From: Bacteroidales bacterium | GTDB lineage: Bacteria > Bacteroidota > Bacteroidia > Bacteroidales > UBA10428 | NCBI GenBank assembly: GCA_016926375.1 | Contig: JAFGOR010000173.1 | Location: 1 to 38,646, forward strand | Reading direction: 5' to 3' | Length of the DNA stretch: 38,646 nt | In this document: in pieces, positions 20,043-28,888 of the stretch | How the letters are laid out: every line of letters begins with the position of its first letter | How positions within the stretch are numbered: the first letter of the stretch is position 1 | Made by a program: the position numbers and the translations under genes | The notes under the pieces: model-generated | Database searches by the model: none | Told to the model about the DNA's origin: nothing | What the model saw: the letters and a program-made list of their open reading frames with translations, nothing else

Positions 20043-20171
20043 TCTATTAAACAGGACTGTATTTTAACAAGTCGTAGATTATCGGGAAAGAAGTCACGAA
20101 TCACTAAAAACAATCCTGACATAACTTAGGATAAACTATTGAACTAATTATTAAACTCTAAAACAAATGAA

Positions 20172-23135
20172 ATGATGCGACAAGCTTTTTCTATTTGGAA
20201 AGCGCTTCTAATTCTCCTGATATTCATTCCGGGCAAATTGGATGCGCAGGAATACAACATTACAGGAAAAGTAACCGAAAAAACCGACGGTGAATCAATG
20301 CCTGGTGTTTATGTTGTTATAAAGGGTACCAATGCCGGTGCTGTTACTGATGCCAACGGCAATTATGCTTTAAAAGTACCTGATGCCAATGCAACACTTG
20401 TTTTCTCCTTCCTTGGGTTTATAACACAGGAAATACCTGTTGGACCAAATAGGGTTATTAATGTTGCTTTGGAACAGGATATTCAATTGTTGGAAGAAAT
20501 AGTTGTTATTGGTTACGGAACAGTTAAGAAATCCGATGCAACCGGAAGTGTGGCAGTTGTCAGTTCAGATGACTTTAATAAAGGATCTATTGTTTCTCCC
20601 CAGCAGTTAATTGTTGGTAAAAGTGCGGGAGTTGTTGTTACCAATGGCAACGGAGCACCAGGAAGCGGATCAACCATCCGCATCAGGGGTGGCTCTTCCA
20701 TGTCTGCCAGCAATGACCCGTTAATTGTTATTGATGGTGTTCCACTTGACAATAACGGACCATCAGGAATGGGAAACTCCTTAAGTATGATCAACCCCAA
20801 TGACATTGAATCCATGACCGTGCTGAAGGATGCCTCCGCTACTGCTATTTATGGTTCAAGAGCATCTAACGGTGTAATCATGATCACTACCAAAAAGGGT
20901 GCATCAAAATTCAGGGTGGCCTACAATGGTAATATGTCAGTTAATACTGTGCCTAAAACACTTGATGTTATGTCCGCCAATGAATTCAGGGCTCTTATTA
21001 GTGAGCTTTATGGCTCCACATCTGAACAATTTGATCGTTTGGGACCTGCTAATACCGACTGGCAAAAGGAAATATACAGAACATCCATTTCAACTGACCA
21101 CAACCTGAGCGTTTCAGGTACTTATAAAGTACTTCCTTACAGAGCCTCAGTTGGTTACACTAATGATAACGGTATTCTTAAAACTTCCAATTTCAGCAGA
21201 ACCACAGTTGCCGTTGGCCTTAATCCCAGCATGTTTGATGATCACCTCAAAGTGAATTTGAATGTTAAAGGCATGTTTACCGATACCCGTTTTGCAAATG
21301 AAGGTGCTGTTGGTTCCGCACTCACATTCGACCCAACACATCCGGTTAAGGATGCAACCAGTGCTAATGGATATTTCTATTGGAAAGACAACGGTGGCAA
21401 TCCCATTAAGATTGCAACTTCCAATCCGGTTGCCCAGCTTGAATTAACCCAAGATTTGGCAAACGTTTTGAGAAGTGTTGGCAACATTCAGTTTGATTAT
21501 AAATTACATTTCCTTCCCGATTTGCATGCCAACCTCAATCTGGGTTATGACTATTCAGAAAGCGACGGAACGGTTGATGTGCCTGAAAGTGCATCATGGA
21601 CCTATGATCCGGTTAACGGAGGTGGAATAAAAAGAGCCTACGATCAGAAAAGGAAAAATACCTTGCTGGATTTCTATCTGAATTATGTTAAAGAATTGGA
21701 GTCGTTGTCAAGCAAAATTGACTTGACCGCTGGCTATTCCTGGCAGCATTTTTGGAGAGAGGGATCGACCTATGAAACGAATGTGGCCGAATCAGTAGTT
21801 AATACCGATCAACCCTATGAAACGGAGAACTATTTGATATCATTCTTTGGTAGAATGAATTATACATTACTTGATAAATATCTACTGACTTTCACGCTAC
21901 GTGACGACGGATCATCCCGCTTTGCAGAAGAAAACCGCTGGGGCCTTTTCCCATCTGTTGCTCTGGCATGGAAAATCAATTCCGAATCTTTCCTGAAGAA
22001 CAGCAATCTGATTTCTGACCTGAAGCTGAGATTAGGATATGGTATAACCGGTCAGCAGGATGTTACTACAGGCGATTTCCCCTATTTGGCACAATATACG
22101 TTGAGTGATGATTACGCTCGTTATAGGTTTGGTACCACATATTATAATACATACCGCCCGGAAGGTTATGACAAAAACATCAAATGGGAGGAAACAACTA
22201 CTTATAATGCCGGTCTCGATTTTGGATTCCTCCAGAACCGGATCACTGGTACAATTGATGTATACAGCAGGGAAACCAAAGACCTCATCAATACCATTCC
22301 GGTACCTGCCGGCTCCAATCTTACTAATAAGATAACTACCAATGTGGGTAATTTAACGAATAAAGGGGTTGAATTTACCATCAATGGAAAGGTTATTTCT
22401 ACCAGCGATCTTACATGGGAACTAGCCTACAATATTGGTTACAATGAGAATAAAATAACGAAACTTACACAAACCGACGATCCTTCCTACCAGGGAGTGG
22501 CAACTGGTGGCATATCCGGTGGTGTTGGAAGTAATATTCAAATACATAGTGTTGATTACCCGGTGTTCTCCTATTATGTTTACCAACAGGTATACGATGA
22601 GCAGGGCAACCCGATCGAAGGTCTCTATGTCGACAGAAAAGCTGATGGTGTTCTTAACAGCAGTGATCTGTACAGATATAAAAAGCCCGCTGCCGATGTG
22701 CTAATGGGCATTTCATCCAGTCTGAACTACAAAAACTGGGATTTCTCGTTTGCCGGCAGGTTCAGTTTTGGAAATTATATCTACAATAACGTAACTTCAA
22801 CGCGCGGAACGTACCTTGATGCTTACAATCCGGGACTTAATTACACATCCAATGTACTGACTTCGTCAACCGACACAAAATTCAGCAGTGCCCAGTATTT
22901 CTCTGATTATTATGTAGAGAATGGTTCCTTCTTCAGAATGGATAACATCAGTTTGGGTTACAGATTTAAAAATTTGATTCAAAGTAAAATCAATTTGCAT
23001 GTTGGTGCTGTTGTGCAGAATGCCTTTGTGATTACAAAATACACCGGACTCGATCCTGAGATCTTTGGCGGAATTGACAATAATATTTATCCCCGGCCCA
23101 GGATTTTTATGTTAGGTGTAAATGTTGAATTTTAA
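20172..23135 (+). CDS. susC: SusC-like TonB-dependent outer-membrane transporter
   Basis: 987 residues, a typical length for SusC proteins without an N-terminal secretin/STN domain. The signal peptide ends near GKLDAQ (about 26). Next come a carboxypeptidase-D-like regulatory domain (about 28-105, ITGKVTEKTDGESMPGVYVVIKG), the TonB-box region EEIVVIGYGTVKKSDATGSV, the plug domain (about 120-235, with IRIRGGSSMSASNDPLIVIDGVP), and a 22-strand-type barrel ending in MLGVNVEF with the terminal aromatic residue. It imports oligosaccharide across the outer membrane, using the TonB system, with the SusD lipoprotein as lid. ATG 20172 is used; the next codon is also ATG. It heads the susC-susD-susE-GH13 operon. 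Alpha-glucan as cargo is inferred from the neighbours. Confidence 0.95.
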   Translation: MMRQAFSIWKALLILLIFIPGKLDAQEYNITGKVTEKTDGESMPGVYVVIKGTNAGAVTDANGNYALKVPDANATLVFSFLGFITQEIPVGPNRVINVALEQDIQLLEEIVVIGYGTVKKSDATGSVAVVSSDDFNKGSIVSPQQLIVGKSAGVVVTNGNGAPGSGSTIRIRGGSSMSASNDPLIVIDGVPLDNNGPSGMGNSLSMINPNDIESMTVLKDASATAIYGSRASNGVIMITTKKGASKFRVAYNGNMSVNTVPKTLDVMSANEFRALISELYGSTSEQFDRLGPANTDWQKEIYRTSISTDHNLSVSGTYKVLPYRASVGYTNDNGILKTSNFSRTTVAVGLNPSMFDDHLKVNLNVKGMFTDTRFANEGAVGSALTFDPTHPVKDATSANGYFYWKDNGGNPIKIATSNPVAQLELTQDLANVLRSVGNIQFDYKLHFLPDLHANLNLGYDYSESDGTVDVPESASWTYDPVNGGGIKRAYDQKRKNTLLDFYLNYVKELESLSSKIDLTAGYSWQHFWREGSTYETNVAESVVNTDQPYETENYLISFFGRMNYTLLDKYLLTFTLRDDGSSRFAEENRWGLFPSVALAWKINSESFLKNSNLISDLKLRLGYGITGQQDVTTGDFPYLAQYTLSDDYARYRFGTTYYNTYRPEGYDKNIKWEETTTYNAGLDFGFLQNRITGTIDVYSRETKDLINTIPVPAGSNLTNKITTNVGNLTNKGVEFTINGKVISTSDLTWELAYNIGYNENKITKLTQTDDPSYQGVATGGISGGVGSNIQIHSVDYPVFSYYVYQQVYDEQGNPIEGLYVDRKADGVLNSSDLYRYKKPAADVLMGISSSLNYKNWDFSFAGRFSFGNYIYNNVTSTRGTYLDAYNPGLNYTSNVLTSSTDTKFSSAQYFSDYYVENGSFFRMDNISLGYRFKNLIQSKINLHVGAVVQNAFVITKYTGLDPEIFGGIDNNIYPRPRIFMLGVNVEF

Positions 23136-23153
23136 CTATAAAATATCCAAGAA

Positions 23154-24731
23154 ATGAAACGATATACCGTATTTTCAATTGCATTTGTTGCCCTTATGGC
23201 AATTACTGCATGCGTGAAAGACCTGGATGTGCTGCCTCCCGATCCCAATATTGAGACCTCCGCAACTCTTTATGATGATGAATCTGCATGGAAGATGGTG
23301 CTGGCAAAATGCTATGCCGGACTTGCTGTGAGCGGACAACAAGGGCCTGCCGGAAAACCTGACATCAGCGATATTGATGAGGGTTTTTCCACATATTTGC
23401 GCCAATATTGGTGTGCATCTGAACTGCCAACCGATGAAGCTGTTATTTCATGGAATGATGCCGGTTTGAAGGATTATCACAACCAGAACTGGTCCTCAAC
23501 CAATCCTTTTATTACAGCCATGTATAACAGAATTTACTACCAAATTTCATTACTGAACGAATACATCAGAGCTATAAACACCAAGATCGGTGGTCTGTCA
23601 CCTGCATTACAGGATGAAGTTGCCTTGTACCGCGCTGAAGCCCGGTTTTTAAGAGCATTCAGTTACTGGCATGCCCTGGATATGTTTGGAAGTGTTCCGT
23701 TTGTTACTGATGCAGATGCTGTTGGCGCTTTTATGCCATCACAGATTTCTAAAGCCGATCTTTTTGCCTATATTGAATCTGAGCTGCTTGCTATTGAATC
23801 AGAACTGGCTGAACCGGGTACCAATGAATTTGGGAGAATTGACAAAGCTGCCGTATGGACCTTACTTGCAAAGCTATATCTGAATGCAGAGGTTTACATT
23901 AGCTCATCAAGGTATACCGAATGTATTACTTATTGTAAAAACGTCATTGGTTCATCCTATTCCATTGATCCGGTATATGCAAACATGTTCAAAGCAGATA
24001 ATGAGAATAGCAATGAAATTATTTTCCCTGTTGAGTTTGATGGGAACAATACCCGATCATGGGGTGGTATGACTTTTATTATACATGCTGCTGTTGGAGG
24101 CGAAATGAGTGCCGCAGCTTATGGTATTGATGGTGGTTGGGGTGGTACCCGCACAACAAGCGCTTTTGTCAACAAATTTGATGATCCATCAGGTGCAACT
24201 GATAAAAGAGCCATGTTCTTTACTGACGGCCAGAACCTGGAAATCGCCGATCAGTCAACTTTTACCGATGGTTATGCAATTACCAAATTTACCAATATGA
24301 CTTCCACAGGAACAGGCGGCTCAAATGCAACCTATGTGGATACGGATTTTCCGGTATTTCGTCTGGCAGATGTTTACCTGATGTATGCCGAAGCTGTATT
24401 GCGTGGCGGAACCGGAGGAAGCATTTCAGATGCTGTTGATTATGTGAATGAGCTGAGAGAAAGGGCCTATGGCAATGAAAGCGGAAATATTGCAGAAGCC
24501 GACCTGGACCTCGATTTTGTTATCGACGAGCGTGCACGTGAGTTATACTGGGAAGGCCATCGGAGAACTGACCTGGTTCGGTTTGGTTTGCTTACAAGTG
24601 ACGGTTATTTGTGGCCCTGGAAGGGTGGTGTGGCTACCGGTGTAGCTACCAATTCAAGGTATAACATTATGCCAATTCCTTCCTCTGATTTGGGAGCCAA
24701 TCCTACCTTAGAACCAACTCCGGGTTATTAA
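23154..24731 (+). CDS. susD: SusD-like glycan-binding lipoprotein
   Basis: 525 residues, usual for the family. The lipoprotein signal gives Cys20 (ITAC). TPR-like helices begin near ESAWKMVLAKCYAGL; the family motif YRAEARFLRAFSYWHALDMFGSVPF (about 163-187) is clear, and the C-terminal part has RLADVYLMYAEAVLRGG (about 402-418), VIDERARELYWEGHRRTDLVRFG (about 460-482) and a final NPTLEPTPGY. It sits on the cell surface over the SusC barrel and captures oligosaccharide. It starts 18 bases after susC and ends 20 before the SusE-like gene. Confidence 0.95.
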   Translation: MKRYTVFSIAFVALMAITACVKDLDVLPPDPNIETSATLYDDESAWKMVLAKCYAGLAVSGQQGPAGKPDISDIDEGFSTYLRQYWCASELPTDEAVISWNDAGLKDYHNQNWSSTNPFITAMYNRIYYQISLLNEYIRAINTKIGGLSPALQDEVALYRAEARFLRAFSYWHALDMFGSVPFVTDADAVGAFMPSQISKADLFAYIESELLAIESELAEPGTNEFGRIDKAAVWTLLAKLYLNAEVYISSSRYTECITYCKNVIGSSYSIDPVYANMFKADNENSNEIIFPVEFDGNNTRSWGGMTFIIHAAVGGEMSAAAYGIDGGWGGTRTTSAFVNKFDDPSGATDKRAMFFTDGQNLEIADQSTFTDGYAITKFTNMTSTGTGGSNATYVDTDFPVFRLADVYLMYAEAVLRGGTGGSISDAVDYVNELRERAYGNESGNIAEADLDLDFVIDERARELYWEGHRRTDLVRFGLLTSDGYLWPWKGGVATGVATNSRYNIMPIPSSDLGANPTLEPTPGY

Positions 24732-24751
24732 TACTTCTAAATTAAGAAACC

Positions 24752-25861
24752 ATGAAAAGAAAATTATTAAATATAAGTTTTATTCTTGGCCTGCTGCTGG
24801 TGTTCTTCTCTTGCGAAAAGGATGAAGACAGAGTTGTCCTTCCGGCTGATATTGAACCGAATACATTCACCTCATTAACCGCTGATGCTTTTGTATTGAA
24901 CATGGATGATGCAGCTGATGTTTTTCAGTCCTTCTCATGGACTAACGTCGACTATGGATTCGATGTAGTTAAAACCTATAAAATTCAAATCGATAGTGCC
25001 GGTAAAAACTTTGCTAATCCTTTTGACTTACTGACAGTGTCAAATGTGCTAACTGGTTCAATCACTGTGGGAGATTTCAATAAGGTTTTACTGGATATGG
25101 GATTGGATCCTGAATCACCAGTTGATCTTGATTTCAGGGTGATCACTTTAATTAATAATGAAGTTGACCCGGTATACTCCAATGTTCATACAGTAACCAT
25201 TACACCCTATGCAACCGTATTCCCTCCGATCTATATGTGTGGCTCTGCAACGGGAGGATGGGACTGGACTAAAGATGTTGAGATAAGAAGTTTTGCTCCC
25301 AGCAAATATTATACAATTGCCTATTTTCTCAATAATGAAACATTCAGGTTCTTCAAACAACGTGGTTGGGACGGAACCTCATACAACTACCTATACTTTG
25401 ATGGCGGCTTTGTAACTGATTCAATGGAAAATGCCAATGATGATGATAAGAACTTCAGGGTACTTTCACCTACTGGTTACTATGCCATCACTGTTGACCT
25501 GAAGAATAAAGTAGTAGATTTCGACGCAGTTGATGAGCCTGATATGTACATGACTGGTGCAGCCGTGGGTGGATGGGACTGGTCAACCAATTATGTGAAG
25601 ATGACCTGGAAGAAACATAAGGTATATGAAGCCGAAACCGAGTTCATTAACGGTGAAGCTTTCCGTTTCTTTGATCAGGCTGACTGGAATCCTACCTCAT
25701 ATAACTATCCTTATTTCCCGGCTGGTTCAGTTGACGAACTTTTCGAAAATGCTGAGGATGGGGATAAGAACTTCAAATTTGTTGGTGAAACCGGCATATA
25801 CAAGATTACTGTTAACTTTCTCGATCTCACTGTTACCCTTGAGGAAGTTTCGGGTAAATAA
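24752..25861 (+). CDS. susE: SusE/SusF-like starch-binding surface lipoprotein with two tandem modules
   Basis: 369 residues with lipoprotein Cys21 (FFSC). An N-terminal SusE-type Ig domain (about 25-152) is followed by two clearly related carbohydrate-binding modules, at about 159-258 and 264-364. Each repeats GGWDW, FRFF, W-x2-TSYNY and GDKNF or DDKNF at an offset of about 105 residues. The paired Trp residues (170/172 and 275/277) are good candidates for stacking on alpha-glucan. SusE has two such modules and SusF three in Bacteroides, so this is SusE-like. DNA similarity between the modules shows an internal duplication. An intergenic hairpin follows before the GH13 gene. Confidence 0.88.
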   Translation: MKRKLLNISFILGLLLVFFSCEKDEDRVVLPADIEPNTFTSLTADAFVLNMDDAADVFQSFSWTNVDYGFDVVKTYKIQIDSAGKNFANPFDLLTVSNVLTGSITVGDFNKVLLDMGLDPESPVDLDFRVITLINNEVDPVYSNVHTVTITPYATVFPPIYMCGSATGGWDWTKDVEIRSFAPSKYYTIAYFLNNETFRFFKQRGWDGTSYNYLYFDGGFVTDSMENANDDDKNFRVLSPTGYYAITVDLKNKVVDFDAVDEPDMYMTGAAVGGWDWSTNYVKMTWKKHKVYEAETEFINGEAFRFFDQADWNPTSYNYPYFPAGSVDELFENAEDGDKNFKFVGETGIYKITVNFLDLTVTLEEVSGK

Positions 25862-25883
25862 TTGAGTTAGTCAGGGGTTTTGC

Positions 25884-25922
25884 AGAGGCCCTGTCGGTAT
25901 AGGCAGGGTCTCTGTTTTTTTT
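25884..25922 (+). terminator. Hairpin with T-tract between susE and the T9SS GH13 gene
   Basis: AGAGGCCCTG (25884-25893) pairs with CAGGGTCTCT (25904-25913), one G-T pair, with a 10-nt loop and then a run of eight Ts (25915-25922). The next gene starts 10 bases later and has no room for its own full promoter. It therefore looks like a leaky terminator that lowers amylase expression relative to susCDE. Confidence 0.72.
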
Positions 25923-25931
25923 GAAAGCATT

Positions 25932-28676
25932 ATGAAGAAAGTTTATATTGTTTTAAGCATATTGGCTATAGCATCAAGGGCAATAAGCCAGGTAGTGACC
26001 ACAGATCCGGTACTACCCTCTGATGAACTGCCTGTCACCATTACCTTTTATTCCGATGAAGGCAACAAGGGTCTGATGGATTATGCGGGTGACGATGTGT
26101 ATGCCCATACCGGGGTAATTACCGATTCAAGCACCTCCCTGTCTGGTTGGAGATACGTGAAAGCTGCATGGACGTCGAATATTGCCGCATGCAAACTGAC
26201 TAAAATATCGGCTAATGAATATCAATTGAGCATAACCCCCGATATCAGAACCTATTATGGCGTTCCGCCAACTGAAAAGATATTGAAAATGGCCTTCGTA
26301 TTCCGCAATGCCAATGCCGGCAGAACCGGCCGGGATGTGGGTAATGCGGATATTTTTGCTTTCGTTTACGAGGAAGGCCTCCAGGTTTCATTTATCCAAC
26401 CGGCAGAATCTTTTACATTTACCCATGAAGGTGAATTATTGCCGTTTGAGGTGAATTCAAGTAATGCCGATTCACTTGCTTTATTCCTGGATGGTCAACC
26501 TATCCGCAAACTGTCCGGATCGGAGTTTGATACTGTTCTGACCGTTTCAGGTTATCAAAGGCATGAACTGATTGTTAAAGCTAAAAACGAAAACGAGCTA
26601 AAGACAGATACCTCCTGGTTCATGGTTCCGCATCCAACAACCCAAGCAAGTCTTCCTGCCGGTGTGCACGATGGAATTACTTATCCGGAAACTGACTCCG
26701 TAGTTTTTGTGCTCTTTGCCCCCGGGAAAACCAACATTTACCTCATTGGAGATTTTAATAACTGGCTGCCCGATTCGGTTTACCAGTTTAGAAAAGACGG
26801 TGATCGCTTTTGGCTGGCACTCGGAAACCTTGTTCCCGAAAAAGAATACGCTTTTCAATACATAATCGACAGCACACTGCGCATTGCAGATCCCTATGCC
26901 GAAAAGATAATGGATCCCGATAATGACAAAGATATTCCTGCAACAGTTTATCCCAACCTGCTTTCTTATCCTGCAACCAAAACCCAACAAATTGCCGGTG
27001 TTATACAGCCGGGAAAACAGCATTTTGCCTGGGATAACCTGGAATATTCACCACCCGCTGACAGCAATCTGGTAATTTATGAACTCCTGATCCGTGATTT
27101 TGTGACCACACACGACATCAAAGATGTGGCTGCCAAACTCGATTACTTGCAAACATTAGGCGTGAACGCCATTGAGCTGATGCCCTTCAGCGAGTTCGAA
27201 GGCAACATAAGCTGGGGGTATAACCCTTCATTCTATTTTGCAACTGATAAATACTACGGCACCAGTAATGATTTCAAAGAATTCATACAGGAATGCCACA
27301 GCCGGGGCATGGCTGTGATAATGGACATGGTGCTGAATCATGCTTATGGACAGAATCCCATGGTACGCATGTATTTCAACGCTGCAACCGGTAAGCCAAC
27401 CCCTGAAAATCCCTGGTTTAACGAAACCAGTCCGAATACCGCTTACAGTTGGGGAAATGATTTCAACCACGAATCACAGGCTACAGAATATTTTGTTGAC
27501 CGGGTAGTGGAATACTGGCTCAGCGAATACAAAGTCGACGGATTTCGTTTCGACTTTACCAAAGGCTTTACCAACACACCCGGTGACGGTAGTACTTACG
27601 ATGCATTACGCATTGCCATTCTGAAAAGAATTTATGATAAGGTGAAAGCAGTTAATCCCAATGCCTATATGATTTGTGAGCACTTTGCTCCCAATAACGA
27701 GGAAAAAGAACTCTCAGATTACGGCATGCTTATTTGGGGAAACAGCAATTACAATTACAACGAAGCTACCATGGGCTACCTGAACAACTCCGATTTCTCC
27801 TGGTCGTCATACAAGGCCAGGGAATGGAAGAACCCACACCTGGTGAGTTATATGGAAAGTCATGACGAAGAAAGGCTGATGTTTAAAAACATCACCTATG
27901 GGAATGCCTCAGGCGATTACAACATTAAAGACCCGGCAACCGCATTGAAGCGTAACGAGTTGGCGGGTGTTTTCTATTTCGCTATTCCGGGTCCGAAAAT
28001 GATCTGGCAGTTTGGTGAGTTGGGATATGATGTTTCCATTGATTACATCGGAAGGGTAGAACCAAAACCGGTGCGATGGGAGTATTATGATGATGCTGAC
28101 AGGCGGCACCTGTACCTGGTATGGGCCAAGATGCTTGATTTAAGGAAGAAATACCCTGTTTTCAGCACCAATGATTTCACATTAAATGTAGGCAATGGTG
28201 TTGCCAATAAGAAAATTGTGCTTCGGCATGAAGAAGGAGATGCCCTGGTGATTGGCAATTTTGGTATGGCCGAAGCCGGTATGCAGCCGGGATTTACCGC
28301 CACAGGCTGGTGGTATGAGGTGTTCAGCGGCGATTCGGTGAATATAACTGATTTGTCAGCAACCGTTACCCTCAATGCAGGAGAATACAGAATATTTACA
28401 AACAAAAAAATGAGTTCAGTTATTAACGGTAAACATGACCTGATGCAGGAAAAGCTGCAAGTTTATCCCAATCCGGCAACTGATAAATTAACTATCAGTA
28501 ATGAAATGCCCATAGGTCGTTTGGAGATCATCAATCTGGCGGGATTTACTGTGATGGTAGACGACAAGTACAGCCATCAAAAAGAAATCAATATTGAAAG
28601 TCTTCCCCCGGGCTTTTACCTGCTGCTGATGCATGCGGGCAACAGGGTGCTGACGGGGAAGTTTGTGAAGCAATAG
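25932..28676 (+). CDS. GH13 alpha-amylase/pullulanase-like enzyme with CBM48-like domain and T9SS sorting tail
   Basis: 914 residues. A signal peptide (ends near ASRAISQ, about 20) is followed by an N-terminal beta domain of the kind seen in other SusE/amylase-linked proteins (about 25-150), an Ig-like stretch, a CBM48-like domain (about 250-330, with FAPGKTNIYLIGDFNNW) and the GH13 barrel (about 375-760). Catalytic residues: Asp541 (GFRFDFTKGF), Glu583 (ICEHFAP), Asp645 (MESHDEERL); region I is MDMVLNHAYG. The last 75 residues begin LQVYPNPATDKLTI and end LLMHAGNRVLTGKFVKQ, a type IX secretion type A sorting domain. The enzyme should thus be attached to or released from the cell surface, where it attacks large alpha-glucan. 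CBM48 favours activity on branched chains (pullulanase or related), but this is not certain. Confidence 0.9.
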   Translation: MKKVYIVLSILAIASRAISQVVTTDPVLPSDELPVTITFYSDEGNKGLMDYAGDDVYAHTGVITDSSTSLSGWRYVKAAWTSNIAACKLTKISANEYQLSITPDIRTYYGVPPTEKILKMAFVFRNANAGRTGRDVGNADIFAFVYEEGLQVSFIQPAESFTFTHEGELLPFEVNSSNADSLALFLDGQPIRKLSGSEFDTVLTVSGYQRHELIVKAKNENELKTDTSWFMVPHPTTQASLPAGVHDGITYPETDSVVFVLFAPGKTNIYLIGDFNNWLPDSVYQFRKDGDRFWLALGNLVPEKEYAFQYIIDSTLRIADPYAEKIMDPDNDKDIPATVYPNLLSYPATKTQQIAGVIQPGKQHFAWDNLEYSPPADSNLVIYELLIRDFVTTHDIKDVAAKLDYLQTLGVNAIELMPFSEFEGNISWGYNPSFYFATDKYYGTSNDFKEFIQECHSRGMAVIMDMVLNHAYGQNPMVRMYFNAATGKPTPENPWFNETSPNTAYSWGNDFNHESQATEYFVDRVVEYWLSEYKVDGFRFDFTKGFTNTPGDGSTYDALRIAILKRIYDKVKAVNPNAYMICEHFAPNNEEKELSDYGMLIWGNSNYNYNEATMGYLNNSDFSWSSYKAREWKNPHLVSYMESHDEERLMFKNITYGNASGDYNIKDPATALKRNELAGVFYFAIPGPKMIWQFGELGYDVSIDYIGRVEPKPVRWEYYDDADRRHLYLVWAKMLDLRKKYPVFSTNDFTLNVGNGVANKKIVLRHEEGDALVIGNFGMAEAGMQPGFTATGWWYEVFSGDSVNITDLSATVTLNAGEYRIFTNKKMSSVINGKHDLMQEKLQVYPNPATDKLTISNEMPIGRLEIINLAGFTVMVDDKYSHQKEINIESLPPGFYLLLMHAGNRVLTGKFVKQ

Positions 28677-28684
28677 GCATTGCT

Positions 28685-28738
28685 AAGCGAAGTTTAGCTG
28701 CGCTGAGCTCCCTTTGGTCGGTTGCAACTTCGCTTTTT
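28685..28738 (+). terminator. Long-loop hairpin after the T9SS GH13 gene
   Basis: AAGCGAAGTT (28685-28694) and AACTTCGCTT (28726-28735) form a perfect 10-bp stem around a 31-nt loop, with TTTTT at 28734-28738. It begins 9 bases after the stop codon. It probably serves as a terminator built from a dispersed repeat. Confidence 0.5.
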
Positions 28739-28746
28739 CCTCTGCT

Positions 28747-28834
28747 AAGCGAAGTCTGTGATTTCGCTTTTGATAAACCCCTGTCAGGCTCAGGCTGTGC
28801 CTGAGTCTTTTCTATGTATTCAGGCTTAGCCTGA
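28747..28834. repeat. REP-like palindromes between convergent GH13 and GH95 genes
   Basis: Three short palindromes lie in a row: AAGCGAAGTC/GATTTCGCTT with a TGT loop (28747-28769, one G-T pair), CTCAGGC/GCCTGAG with a TGT loop (28789-28805), and TCAGGCTTAGCCTGA (28820-28834). They fill the gap between two convergent genes and can act as terminators for both. The 3-nt TGT/TGC loop recurs in palindromes elsewhere in the window. Confidence 0.6.
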
Positions 28835-28888
28835 TAATAACACAGTATTACCGCTAAACGAAGTTCAGCAAAAATAATTGCAACCTAA

